A DNA stretch of 64,000 nucleotides from positions 24,107,010 to 24,171,009 of the forward strand of contig CP137684.1 of assembly GCA_037976565.1 (NCBI GenBank), given 5' to 3'. This DNA is from Mesocentrotus franciscanus (lineage: Eukaryota > Echinodermata > Echinoidea > Camarodonta > Strongylocentrotidae). Position numbers and translations under genes: made by a program. Below are positions 13,022 to 24,868 of the stretch, one piece after another. Numbering within the stretch: the stretch's first letter is position 1; every line of letters begins with the position of its first letter. The notes below the pieces were generated by a model. The model was not told the origin of the DNA. It made no database searches and saw only the letters and a program-made list of their open reading frames with translations.

Positions 13022-13185
13022 AGTTGTCCCGGTAGGAAGGATTTCCTTGAATGCTGTGAGCGCCGAAATCGACAGCCTAGCATAGCCGGGTAATGTTGGA
13101 GCGCCTTGAGCACCTTGCAAGGTGGATACGTGCCCTATATAAGAATCCAATTTTATTATTATTATTATTATTATTAATACTCTTA
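13022..13185 (+). mobile_element. SINE tail, copy in duplication 2
   Basis: Duplicate of 6966-7120 with a slightly longer (ATT)n tail, carried along by the segmental duplication. Confidence 0.65.
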
Positions 13186-14659
13186 TTATTGTGGAAACAT
13201 CATCCAATTGCATGTATGCTTTGGGCTTTTAAACAGTTCCATTTTTGGGAAATCTTTTTAAAAAATTACGTAACAACATTTATATATACCCATAACCGCT
13301 AAACCAAGGAACAATAATATAGACACAAACGTTTCTGCTTTGTTTAAGGAATGACTATAACAAGTGTCCGACCTTTTCGGTTTGACTGCGTGACTGGTTT
13401 GCGTGTCATGATATTGGCCTACAATCAGGCAAAATGGTGCCTGTAATCGTGCGTGAACCCCTATTCTAAATATTGTGATTCAGGTCACTGGCTGATAAGA
13501 ATATGTAAAAAATAAAAAAAAATAAAAAAAATATCGTCTATTGTAATGGTTGTTTTCATGAGGAATTTTAATAGGAGTTCCGAGGTTAAATTATCAACTC
13601 GTAATGAAATGGAAAATAACATCCGAATGGTGGAAAGTATCGAAAAATATCAGTTTCCGTAAGGATCTGACCCAATTATATATTGCGTGTCAGAAAACGT
13701 AAGTATTACATGCAAACACAACCTAAGGGAAATGTATGCCTTAAAAGACTACTATTCAAGATCTCCACTGTGTGATTATATGGACTTTAAAATGAACTAT
13801 TATAAATAAAATAACCGTTTCCTTCATGACAGGGGTGTACACCTCCAGAATTTCCCCAAACCAATACATAAACCTCGAGGTGTCCCTTTAGTGGTTAAAA
13901 AGGGTGCCCTATCCTGACATGAAAATTTCACATTATGTCAGTTAATATTCTGCCTTATGTACCCATTAGACCATACCTTCCCCCTTTACCACCCTGAAAG
14001 TTATCCTTTAATACTCTGATTATTGTGGAACCATCATCCACTCGCATGTATGCTTTTGGCTTTTAAACAGCTCCAGTTTAGGAAAATCAAAAAATCACTG
14101 TTCATAACAATCGCAAACCCATGTACACGTGAATACAAAATATTACCGTCTAACCCCTACCATCGATAATATCTCAATTATCCTTAACTTTGTGATGATG
14201 GCACTAGTTTTTTACAACAAAATATCCCCGTTTCTGTTTTAAAGATTGAATTTCCTTCAATTCATGTTCAAGTGTGATCCTAGCGTTTCGGTTTTACACA
14301 AATCTGGCAAAAATGGATTTTGACGTGCCATTTTCAAAACAATGTTGGTCAGTGAAGCTTTTATGGATTAATGTAATCAATTTGTCATATAAAAGCAAGT
14401 TACTTCTACTTTATAAAAAAGCAAAAAAAGCAAAATTACACAACTCATAGTTCGTTCGAAAATAACTATTTAATTTTTGGTTTCGTTTTGTCAGAACGAA
14501 AAGTACATATAGATTGGCCGCATTGGACACATTTGCATATTCTTGCGTGTGCTTGGCCAACATAGCAACATGCGCCTTATAGACCTATGTTTGAACATCC
14601 ATTTGAGCTAAATGGACGCCTTCAGATAAAGGCGATACATTACAGTAACAAAGGGTGTG

Positions 14660-15470
14660 CAAAGATAGAGAGGGGATAGAGGGAGAGAGAGAGAGAAAAA
14701 GAGAGAACGAAGGATGGAGAGGGAGAGGGAGAGAGAGAGGTAGTGAGGGAGAGAGAGAGAAAAAGGAAGAGAGGGAAAGGGAACTGGAAGGAGAGAGAGA
14801 GAGAGAAAGCACGAAGGGGAGATGAAGGGATGAGGGAGACAGTGGGAAAAGGGAGGGACGGAGCGAGACAGAGAAAAGGCGAAAGAGGGGGAGAGAGAGA
14901 AATGGAGAGAGAGAGAGAAGTTTAGAGTACGTGCGAAAGATAAAGAGAGGGAGAGGGAAGGAGGTAGAGACAAAGAGAAAATGAAAGAGAGGGAGAGGTA
15001 GAGAGAGAGAGAGGGGGAAGGAGGGGAAGGGAGGGAGAAACTGAGAGAGAGAAAGGGCGAGAGAAAGAGAGGGGGAAGGGAGGAAGAGGAGGATAGAATA
15101 AGTGAGATGGGGCGGGAGGGAGAGAACACAAAGAGAGAAAGAGAGATAAAGAAGAAATGGAGGGAGTGGAGGGAGGGGAAGGAGAGGGAGCGCGCAAAGA
15201 TGAGAGGAACGGAGGAAGGAGGGAAGGGGAAGAGGGAGTGAGATAGAGTGAGAGAGAAAAAAAGGGTGAAAGAGGGGTGGGGAGGGGAGAGAGAGGTAGA
15301 TATAGAAAGTGAGAGGGAGTGGAAGGGAGAAAGAGGGGTGGGGAGGGGAGGGAGAGGTAGATATAGAAAGTGAGAGGGAGTGGAAGGGAGAAAGAGGGGT
15401 GGGGAGGGGAGGGAGAGGTAGATATAGAAAGTGAGAGGGAGCGGAAGGGAGAAAGAACACAAAGAGAAAC
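14660..15470 (+). repeat. homopurine (GA) tract 6 (copy of tract 3)
   Basis: About 810 bases. The 64-bp sub-repeat with GGTAGATATAGAAAGTGAGA is present three times (about 15294, 15356, 15418) against two in tract 3, so one unit was gained or lost after the duplication. Confidence 0.9.
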
Positions 15471-16690
15471 ATTTCTGATTCATGTAAAGCTTAAAGACTA
15501 TTTCTTGTTTACAAATGCCGCGTCGTAATTGTTAATCAACAGAAAAACACTCCTTGGCATATTTTCAGAAAACGCCCCTTTGATGAATAAAGAAGAAACT
15601 ATTCTCTCGTCTCTTTCACTCGTTGATTTAATTCAATATTCATAAATTAGGGGTTATCTTAAGAACGGTGACTTACAAATATATATTTATTTATTCCCCT
15701 AACCCACATAGAAAGAAACAAATTATAGACAAAAATGTTTCTGCGTGGCCACAAAGCAGCCTTGCACTACAATCTGATGAAATTATAACAACTAAGTCTG
15801 CCCCACTTGGCTTTCTCTCTCTCATTCTCTCTCTCTCTCTCTCTCAGAATTTTGTGTTTAACACAAAGCAATCGGTGTGTGATTTTGGGAGTTCCGATTT
15901 TATTTAAGTTCTCAAAGGAACTGTGAATATTTTTCATTTATAGTTGCCTTGGCCCGTGATTGAAAAAGCTTAATGATTCGGAATAACTAACAATACATTT
16001 TCCTAAAGCGAAAAAACGAGAGAATTAAAGGGAAAGAACACCTTGGTGTTATGTTGGTTTTAAGAGAAATATGAGAGAAACAGGTCAGTGAAAATGTGAG
16101 CAAAATCTGACAAAACTAAGAAATAACATGAAAATTTGAAGGTGCAATCGATGAAACACAAATTGGCAACTCTTTTACCTAAAGAGAAAAAAATCAATCA
16201 ACCAAATATAATTATTGCAAATATGTTTTATACAAACCCCGGATAAAACAAATCTCTCGTTTATCTGCGTCTCCAAAAACCAACTCACTATCAGGGTGGA
16301 CTTCCCCTTTAAAAGAAGAGAAGTAAATGGGGCAAGATAATTTCTGAATGTTTAGATACAACAACGACGACGATTGCAAATCGAAAAACTAAAAAGCCTA
16401 CATTTTTATTACAGATTCGATTTTTTTTTTAATTATAAAAGAAGATCTGATTAAAGAGACTGGGGAACTCGGTGAAAAGGGGGAATGCATCACGTTTAAA
16501 CCAAGTAAAGAAAAATGGAATAGTCATACTATACTTTCCTGCTGTATTTAAGGGGTAAATATGGGGGGGGGGGAGAGAAATCACAAATATTCTGTACATT
16601 TCTCTTTCCCAGTACCCCTTGCTTTTATTTATTGTTTTTTACCAGATGGAGTTAGATGACCCCATCCCCCAAATGCAAACGAACAATTGG

Positions 16691-18640
16691 GCTCACGATT
16701 TTATTCCCCTCTGATTGTTTACCTTTTTGGTTCATCTCTTCATATCCTGAAAATTCACCTTCATTTATTTTCATTCTCTCTTTTAAACCTCTTAAACGAG
16801 ATATTAACACGAAACACAAATATCCAACTGAGACACCCAATGTCATTTATCATGCTATCCATATCCCAAACCAGGTACCAAACCAAGACTTATCACTTGT
16901 GAACACAAAATAATATTAAGCAAACTTCTGTTATCGGAGTGTGGTGTACAAGTGGGTGCGTCTATTCCACAACTCTATTTTCGTGAACTTAGACAATAAT
17001 CTATGGGGTTTGGTGAGGTACGCTTTTTGTATCTCCACACTGGGCGATTCGCGCCTCGGTTACCAATAATATCAATCGACGCATCTCGGCCTCATTGCAA
17101 TCGTGATCTTAGAATCTCACGCTCGCAGAGAAGTGGTAATAATAACTCCTTTGAGAGCATCAAGGCCGTTATGGAATATATTTTGATTTACTCCGCGAGG
17201 GCACGTGCACTCTCTATTCTTTCCCTTGATGATCGATCTAGTAACCCCTCCCTCCAAACCTGGCTCCTTACAGTGAGGGATCCAACGGGGATGGCCCAAT
17301 GGGCGGGGGGAGGAGGGGACAGGAGAAAAGGAATGAATAAAAAAGGGAGAAAACAGGAAAAGAGAAGTAAGAAAAGAAAAAAAAAGGAAATGAAGCATCC
17401 TTGGGCTGATGATTTATTACTTGGCAGAGAATTTTATTTAAAACACGAAATGACATGACTTTTTGTTTGTTTCCCTTTTCACAGATTCGTCAAAGAGTGC
17501 ACTTTCACGCCCCTCCCTTACAATTTACTAGATCTACTCTTGAGAAGAAAGAAGTAATAGAGAGGGAAAAATGAAGTTGCGTCACGAAATTACATTGTAT
17601 TTATTTGCATTCCTTTTAATTGAACATTCCTTATATCCAAACAAACAAAATACTGAGCAGATTAATGCAAGCCATTTAATTTGTATTTGATTCAGCATCT
17701 TGTCCGCGAACTTGACTAATTTGTGTGCGCTGCGCTAAACTGAGCGTGATACTCGGGGGGGGGGGGATTTTGCAGTGTCGCGCTTTTGAGATGATAGAGA
17801 GCGTTATCTTCAGTTGTTTTTGCGGAATGCAATAATCTCAGATTATGCAGAATTTGCTCTTAATTTATGTAACTAATTTTAATCGCTATTATAGTGATTT
17901 TAATTTGTGTTTCCTAACCGAGCTACTAAAGCAAATTGTATAATTCAAATGGTTTACAAGATAAATTATTCCAGTGAACAAAATATGTCAAATTGAAGTT
18001 GACGCAACGTCGTATTCTACAAAATATCTTTACAAAAATTTAGCCTGAAATATAAAATATCTTCATGATATGACTTAAATATTTCTAACCTGTCGTGAAA
18101 TAATACTTATTCCACAAAGTTTGAATTATGTCGAGACCCGGCTAGCTCCACCAAGAGGTAAGGGGCGGTATTCAGAAGAAAAAAAACAACATTTAAATAG
18201 ATTCGATCATACATAGTATGTCCACCAAAAGAGGTCTAGAGGGACAAACAAAATTGTGACCTTTGACATGCCATATGTTTGCATTGGATGCATTATATGG
18301 GAGCTTTATCCAATTTGAACGAAGATCTTTGGAAGGCAATGTTTATTCATGAGCAATGACATCAAAAATTCGCCAATTACACTTTGGTGATTGGCTATTA
18401 AAAAAATGTTTTATGCATTGGATCATGCATACAACACTTTTTAAATCCCAAAACTCCCTATAATTTAAGCACGAAAGTATGGGCGGCCAAATGGATCAAT
18501 TTCTTGCAAAGTTTTGTTGTTAAACAGGTGAAGGCAATATTTCAGTAGCTTGGGCGTTAATTGAAATTCCTTTTACTGGAGGAACCCTATAGTTAGAATT
18601 AATATTGGGCACTTGAAGCTTAGGATCTGGAGAGGCAAGA
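16691..18640. other. no recognised gene
   Basis: Unique-looking AT-rich DNA right of the tandem duplication. An open frame at 17003-17458 has mixed composition ending in a lysine-rich run and no recognisable domain; it overlaps open frames on the other strand and is not called. A G11 run lies at about 17756. Confidence 0.5.
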
Positions 18641-18686
18641 CCTCTTAGTACTTATGTCTTAGAGCAGCCGCGGCAGCTAGCCTGCT

Positions 18687-18859
18687 ATGGGTTCGGTGGC
18701 TTCAGCTAGGCCGACAGAGTCGGGCGACGGCAGCATGTTTGGGCTGCACCTTTTGAAACTAGGCATGGCAGCTTCTTGTATTCCTAGCTTGCACCAGAAT
18801 TGTCTGTACTGGACACGGGCTGCTCCTGTCTTCCAAGCTTTCTTGTCACCAGTTAAAGT
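18687..18859 (+). CDS. possible first exon of a small plus-strand gene
   Basis: ATG at 18687 with an in-frame TAG nine bases upstream opens 57 codons ending at a good donor (GT|GTAAGT, phase 2). The start reads MGSVASARPTE. It could join the exon at 20141 in phase. Composition is more GC-rich than the surroundings. It could equally be a chance frame in a repeat. Confidence 0.2.
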
Positions 18860-19267
18860 GTAAGTGAATTATAGTTATTTTTCTTTTGTAGTAATTTAGA
18901 TAAGCGGATTGTCAAGAGACATTAATTAATGAAGAAATAAGATAAGCCTGGATGAAAATTATTTAAAGGCTCTTTTGACATGAAGTCTTTAATTGTAAAT
19001 CATTTTATGATATTAGTTTTGCATATATGTAATATTATCCTTGACAGAGAAAAGGAATGTTTCTTATTTCAATATGGATTCTGTTCTATTTGTTGAGTGT
19101 TATATGATATCAGAAATATGAAGATATTTTAATGAAACTAGAATATGAAGTTAACATTTGCATGATGATTATTCTTGGAATAATTAGGGTATTATAACAG
19201 CAAAATTCTGAAGATTGTATTTTGTTAAGGATAAGTAGTTTATATGCCTTGGTATTTTATTATCGTA

Positions 19268-19378
19268 GATGGCGTTAACCATGACGTAAACTTCGACGTT
19301 AACTACGGCGTTAACCATGGCGTAAACTTCGAAGTAAACCGCGGTATAATCTAATGCGTAAACTGTGATGTAAAGTCC
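19268..19378. repeat. CpG-rich 12-bp tandem repeat, about nine units
   Basis: Degenerate 12-mers such as GGCGTTAACCAT, GACGTAAACTTC and GACGTTAACTAC follow one another without a gap. Three consecutive 12-mers also form a 36-bp higher unit. The minus strand stays open across it and gives a four-residue periodic peptide. Confidence 0.75.
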
Positions 19379-19779
19379 CCGTAACTCCGATGTGCACCCC
19401 AATACCCGAGGGATCGAGTGTACGGTAGTCCGGCGAACGTCGAAGACTTCGACCACATAAGACAGTCAACGAGTTGACTTCGGTGTTCATCACCACTTCA
19501 AGTTCTTCAGACCAGGTTCTATATTTAAGAAGAGTAAAGGCATTGAACTGAAAGAACTTATGGACTTGAACTAAGAAGCAGTGAACTTTTAATTTCAATG
19601 TATATATGAAAGTTGCTATTGTGATGTACCAGGGTAGGAAGCTTGGTAGTTTGCTTTACTGGATTGTATTGCAAGCCAGGTATAACTTTATATCATTTGA
19701 ATGCTTGATCCGTTATTGAATGTTATGTTCTGTAGTGAACGCTAACATTGATATTTCTGTACTTTGACCATGTAAATAT

Positions 19780-19920
19780 TGTTTGGAGACTGGAATTAAA
19801 CTTAATTCCCTTAAAATATTGTGTCACTTGTCACTTTGTCTGAGTTCTGTATTTAAGCAGTTGCCACCGGACCAACATGCCATCACAACCTCCCCTTGGT
19901 TGTGACAGGTAGTAAGGAAG
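19780..19920 (+). mobile_element. possible LTR end
   Basis: The stretch ending CTCCCCTTGGTTGTGACA has the look of an LTR terminus (ends in ACA, T-rich then CCCC). No matching TG start, second LTR or coding frame was found, so this is weak. Confidence 0.2.
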
Positions 19921-20140
19921 TATTCCTCTCATTTTTTTGGCAAAGAATTTTGTTTTTAACCAAATGATATTTTGAATAAATATCAACGAATATCACTCCC
20001 TAACTGTTCTAAAGATGGACGAATTGCACCAGTTCATGAATTTTAGTCCCATTCATATAAATGCATGCAGGTCCAACTGTAAAATTAATGCTGTAGTAGG
20101 CTAGCAATATACAACTGTAGGGCCGCCTTCACCATTAGAG

Positions 20141-20287
20141 GGCGGCCTATCACTTCATGGATGTCAACCCCGAGAGGCGGATGATCTTCCTCTTTTGCAC
20201 GGATACCGAACTGAACAGATGTGACAACACTGGAAAAGCTAGAATGAATGACTTGCCTTTTAGTAAATTTGGTGATTACGTTGTACA
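20141..20287 (+). CDS. candidate internal exon, unrecognised protein
   Basis: Open for 48 codons with protein-like composition (for example FMDVNPERRMIFLFC) and ending at donor CA|GTAAGG in phase 2. An acceptor TTAGAG precedes 20141. The next candidate exon at 20955 starts in the matching phase. No family recognised. Confidence 0.4.
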
Positions 20288-20954
20288 GTAAGGTATTTCA
20301 GTAGATACCAAATCTACTTTAATGTCTACCGAAGTTTAATATTCAGTTAGGAAAGGTACAACTTTATTTAATCTAATTTATTGTTGCAGTTGATAATAAT
20401 ATAGGTCCACTTACCACATCCTTAGGAATCATCATGTTGTATGTTTGTCAATGGGTATTTTGCTTATACAGTTGTCGATTTAGGAAATTAGGCTTAGATA
20501 TTTCTAAATCTACTTTGATTTCTGCCGGTACCGGCGGTAGGCACTAAGATATGTAGCCCTCGACCTTGTCTTGTTTTCGTTGATAAAAGCAATCAACAGG
20601 ATCATTGTTTTAACGTTAACATTTTAGGGAAGAAACTTAGAATCTAAACTGTTAGACCCAAATAAGATCTTGATTTAGATCTAGATGTAGATTTAGTCTA
20701 CATTACATTTATATATTTAGGGTAGATGTAGACCTAGTCTCTACTGCAACCTTTGTACAGGACCTCTAGATCCGGACCTGAATATAGATTTACACTACTG
20801 TAATTTTTACGATTTAAATTAACAGGAGGTAGGTCTAATCTACATCTAACAGTAACAAGTTAGATTTTTGACTAGATGTAGAATATTTGTAGTAGTAAGC
20901 ACGTGTATCAATTTATTTCTTTTTTGTTCCTCAATTTAATTTTTCTTTTGACAG

Positions 20955-21051
20955 ACTCAGAGATGGAGTGGACCCAGAGTCATATCCACCAAATAGACCT
21001 TTAGTCCAGGAGTTCTCTCCCGAGGAAAGGGTTTGGATCTGCAGAATGTAA
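20955..21051 (+). CDS. candidate terminal exon, unrecognised protein
   Basis: Acceptor with a pyrimidine tract (TTTCTTTTGACAG). One base completes the codon split at 20287 (CA|A, Gln), followed by 31 codons (DGVDPESYPPNRPLVQ) and TAA at 21049-21051. ATTAAA lies about 80-100 bp downstream (around 21141), a possible poly(A) signal. Function unknown. Confidence 0.4.
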
Positions 21052-21440
21052 TCTAGCTCAATGTCTAGGTTTACAGGTGGATCCTACTGTGTTAAGCTGC
21101 CATGTGATGTGATCTTCTTAGCACAATTTGAACACCAGCATTAAAACAAACTTTGTTATGTTATGTTTTTTCTGGATCTGGACCTCCACAAAAAATCAAT
21201 AACTAATTTGTTGTTGAGTGTTTAAACTTGATTTTCATATATGATTAAAGGGTTAAGGTACTGGATTTTATTACATTTTATATGTACAATCAAATACTAA
21301 TAATTCCATATAGCAGGAAGTCAATTATTAAAGGTCTAAATCATAAATTAATTACTAGATCAGCCAGACTGTGATAAATATTGTACGAATAATATGGCAG
21401 CAATTAATGTATAAAGATGTGGTTGAACAAACGGTGCCAG

Positions 21441-21946
21441 TTAAAAATGTCAGAGGTAAACATGTCAGAGGTAAAAACGTTAGAGGAAAAAATGTCAGAG
21501 GTAAAAATGTCGGAGGTAATTTTTTTTTTTAAAGCATGTTACAGGTTGAATATTGGTAATGGTTGTATATTAGGCTTATCGAAAAGATATAACGAAGGAT
21601 TCCTGGCAGTCATTAATTTCAGCGCTTATTTCGCTGACTATGGAGTCTAATCGTGTTCTTGGAAATCCTGCTCTTGAACCAAACACTGTTGTACACAGAC
21701 TTAATAAAACTTACCCTCTCGTGAATAGAAAGAAAAGAGACACCTCAACTGGTAAATAAATATCATACCATACATATGCTCATTATTAGGTTTGTTCGGT
21801 TCGGTGTAAAAATGTCAGAGGTAAAAAATGTCAGAGGTAAAAAATGTCAGAGGTAAAAATGTCAGAGGTAAAAAATGTCAGAGGTAAAAATGTCAGAGGT
21901 AAAAATGTCAGAGGTAAAAATGTCAGAGGAAAAAATGTCAGAGATA
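21441..21946 (+). repeat. GTAAAAATGTCAGAG minisatellite, forward locus
   Basis: Two arrays of a 15-18 bp unit (GTAAAAATGTCAGAG), at 21441-21519 and 21805-21946, enclose about 285 bp of non-repetitive DNA. The order is array, segment X (21523-21643), segment Y (21643-21805), array. Confidence 0.85.
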
Positions 21947-22908
21947 CAACAAAAATGTAGATCTAGGGGTAAAAATTGGTGCCGTCATAATATCTCAGCA
22001 CTTTATCACACAAAATGTCGAGACGTATTAAGCTTACTGGGCTAGTCTAGATCTATATTATATTAGATAAATGACTGTGTATTGTACTTCGTACATGTCC
22101 TGAGGATAATACAATGTGAAACATAAATTTGAAACTTATATTTTGTGATCAGGTTTGCATATATTAATTTCTATCATTTTTCGATATTTTAAATTGGTTA
22201 ATGTTTTAATGTTTATTTGGTTTTGAGGAAGTAAGCCTAAGTACATAGAATATTAAGATTGAATGAAATAAAATAGGGAATTAGTTATAAAGATCGCACA
22301 GAAATTCCACAAATTCAGTAATTAGACCCATCTCCATGTCCATCCCAGCAAAGATTGTTATAACAAGAAAACATTATTAAAAAGACACGATGCTTTGTCC
22401 CCTTCATCAATACGTTATTACAAAAGTTTAACAAAAAATATCAAAGCTTCGCTTGAAGAATGTCAGATAGTAGACCTACAAGTGTTAAACGTTGAGACAT
22501 ATCTACCCATGTATTTTCTCATGTGCTTTCGACCCTAACACTCTAACTTTATATTTAAAAAACAAATCATGTTTGTGATTAAGAAACGTGGGAGAAATAC
22601 AGTTTAAATCCCTCAATTTCAACTGTTTTTTCTGCCAAATTCATGATGCATTTTGTTTAATGTGTAGACTTGTACGAATATGTACCTGCTGGAAACTGTC
22701 GTATACAGTGTATGCCAGCACACCTTTTATAAGCCCTGCACCAAATATCCTTCAAACATTATTATCATGTATAAAAGCAGTATAATGATGCTATAAATGT
22801 GTAAAGTAAAACTATGTTTCTGATATGTTACTCATGAATAAATATTTGTCAATTTCAGAGTTTGATCTCTCACAGCAAATAATTATAAATCGATGTAGCT
22901 TAAACAGA

Positions 22909-23160
22909 ACCTCTGCAAAGCGAGCGCTTATCTGGAATGTGATGGGGCGGTTAGCATTTGATGTAAATGTAACATAAATGGCGGCTTTCTGCTTTGTATC
23001 AGAGTATTAAAGCTGTTTATTGATATTCTCCCAGACTGTTTATACCGCAACAGTGATCGACGATCAACTCTTTGCAAAGCGCGCGCTTCTCCGGAATGTG
23101 ATGGTGCGGTTAGCATTAGATGTAACATGGGCGGCTTTCTGCTTTGTATCAAAGTATCAA
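22909..23160. repeat. direct repeat of about 95 bp
   Basis: CTCTGCAAAGCG ... GGAATGTGATGG ... GGCGGCTTTCTGCTTTGTAT occurs at 22912-23006 and again at 23070-23150, separated by about 60 bp. Confidence 0.75.
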
Positions 23161-23616
23161 AGTATCAAGCAGACAAGAAAGTGAAGTTGTTGGAAATATG
23201 CATTTGTAGGAAATTACATTTCATAGTACGCTGTTCAAACGTCCATCAATTTCAGAAGGGACGGTGAAGGGGGGGGGGGATGAAACCTCACAGCGTGATA
23301 TCTTATCCCCTTTTCTTGGGGGGGGGGCTGTGATGGCTTTTCTTTTTATTTAATGATTACACCATCGAGCCACAACTCGGCCTATAATTCACGGCCAAAC
23401 TATTCGATTTTAGACATTCTTTTTTTCAGAAGTTTGCTCAGTGTACCTGTATCACTTGCTTAGACAAAGGCATATGAGGGGAGGCAGCCGGGTCACTATG
23501 CCCCCAAAAGAAGGATACACCTCCCCTCTCCCCTCGGAAATAATCGGGCAAAAAGTCACAATTTAGGGCAGAAAGGTAAATACAAATTAAAGAAAGAAGA
23601 AAATAAAGCAGCGCTG

Positions 23617-24062
23617 AAATTAATGACTGCCAGGAATCCTTCGTTATATCTTTTCGATAAGCCATACAACCATTACCAATATTTAACCTGTAACATGCTT
23701 TTTAAAAAAATTACCTCTGACATTTTTTCCTCTGACATTTTTACCTCTGACATTTTTACCTCTGACATTTTTACCTCTGACATTTTTTCCTCTTACATTT
23801 TCTCCTCTGACATTTTTACCTCTGACATTTTTTCCTCTGACATTTTTTTCCTCTGACATGTTTTTCCTCTGACATTTTTACCTCTGACATGTTTACACCG
23901 AGCCGAACAAACCTTAATGAGCATATGTATGGTTTGATATTTATTTACCAGTTGAGGTGTCTCTTTTATTTCTATTCACGAGAGGGTCAGTTTTATTAAG
24001 TCTGTGTACAACAGTGTTTGGTTCAAGAGCAGGATTTCCAAGAACACGATTAGACTCCATAG
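23617..24062 (-). repeat. same minisatellite unit, inverted and permuted
   Basis: Reverse complement of the forward locus pieces: array at 23711-23890 (CCTCTGACATTTTTA units), with segment X at 23617-23710 on one side and segment Y at 23890-24062 on the other. Read on the minus strand the order is Y, array, X, a circular permutation of the forward locus. Confidence 0.85.
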
Positions 24063-24792
24063 TCCATCTTGAAAATTTATAAAAAAACCTACAATATGGT
24101 TGGTAACAATGTGTTTGACCAAAAACATTTAAATTACATTGAAATCACTGATGAAAATGTACTTATGTTCTGTTAAACGCATTAGATACAGTGACAATTG
24201 TTTTTGTGAGAAATACATTTGCTCTCTCCATGACACAATATATGTATCTCTGTTTTAAATCTTAGGTTCCAAAATTAAGAGCTGTGGATCTATACATGTA
24301 CTGCTAATTCATGGCATCTGGACTGCCATGCTTCAGTTATTGTCCATCTCTTCAAGTTGATAAGGTAAGTAGTATCGGTAAACATAATTGATCTTACCAG
24401 TATATTCTGTGCCTGTCATTATTGCCATGCCCTACATCAATTATTAAAAAAAGAAAAGACATAAGTAAGTACAGTCTTCGAAATCATTGTAAGAATTTTG
24501 ATACCCATCTAACCAACTCTGTTGTATAAAACATACGCAAATGATTAATTAAGAATTTTGTCTTCTCCAAAGCAAACAAATTAATTATTTATTGTCTTTT
24601 TTATCCTTCTACTTTACTTATTTGGCAATAAAAGTATATGACATAATCAGAAATACAAAAGTTGCAGATAGATTGAAAAAACACCTTTTCCCCCCTTTTT
24701 TAAGGGGGGCTTAAAAGAAAAAGATTTTGACAAGTCAATATCATGGGTTAACGCAACATAAAATGAACAAAATAAAGAAAGTACGGTAAAGG

Positions 24793-24868
24793 CGTACTTG
24801 GGAATCGAACCCCTTATCTTTGCACGGTGAAGCGATAAGCCTTATCCACAAGACCACTCTGCCTCACT
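24793..24868 (-). tRNA. tRNA-like sequence, probably a pseudogene or SINE head
   Basis: Minus strand shows an A-box-like AGTGGTCTTGTGGATAAGG, an anticodon-arm-like centre and the B-box GGTTCGATTCC. Pairing of the acceptor and T stems is imperfect, so a working tRNA is unlikely. Confidence 0.35.

Larger units (their letters stand above)
10646..16690. repeat. segmental tandem duplication, copy 2
   Basis: Head-to-tail with copy 1, ending at CAATTGG at 16690. About 6,045 bp, matching copy 1 without its foldback element. It contains the same three GA tracts and the same SINE tail. Divergence is low, so the duplication is recent compared with the sub-units inside it. Confidence 0.9.

Noticed and set aside
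17003..17458. 151-codon plus-strand frame
   Set aside because: No domain, lysine-rich end from an A/G run, and overlapping open frames on the minus strand. Length alone is not enough.
23623..23856. Frame with a repeating SDIF motif
   Set aside because: It is the translation of the CCTCTGACATTTTTA minisatellite array.
24313..24363. ATG followed by 17 codons and a good donor (AAG|GTAAGT)
   Set aside because: No downstream exon in phase could be found. A 17-codon first exon cannot be supported by itself.
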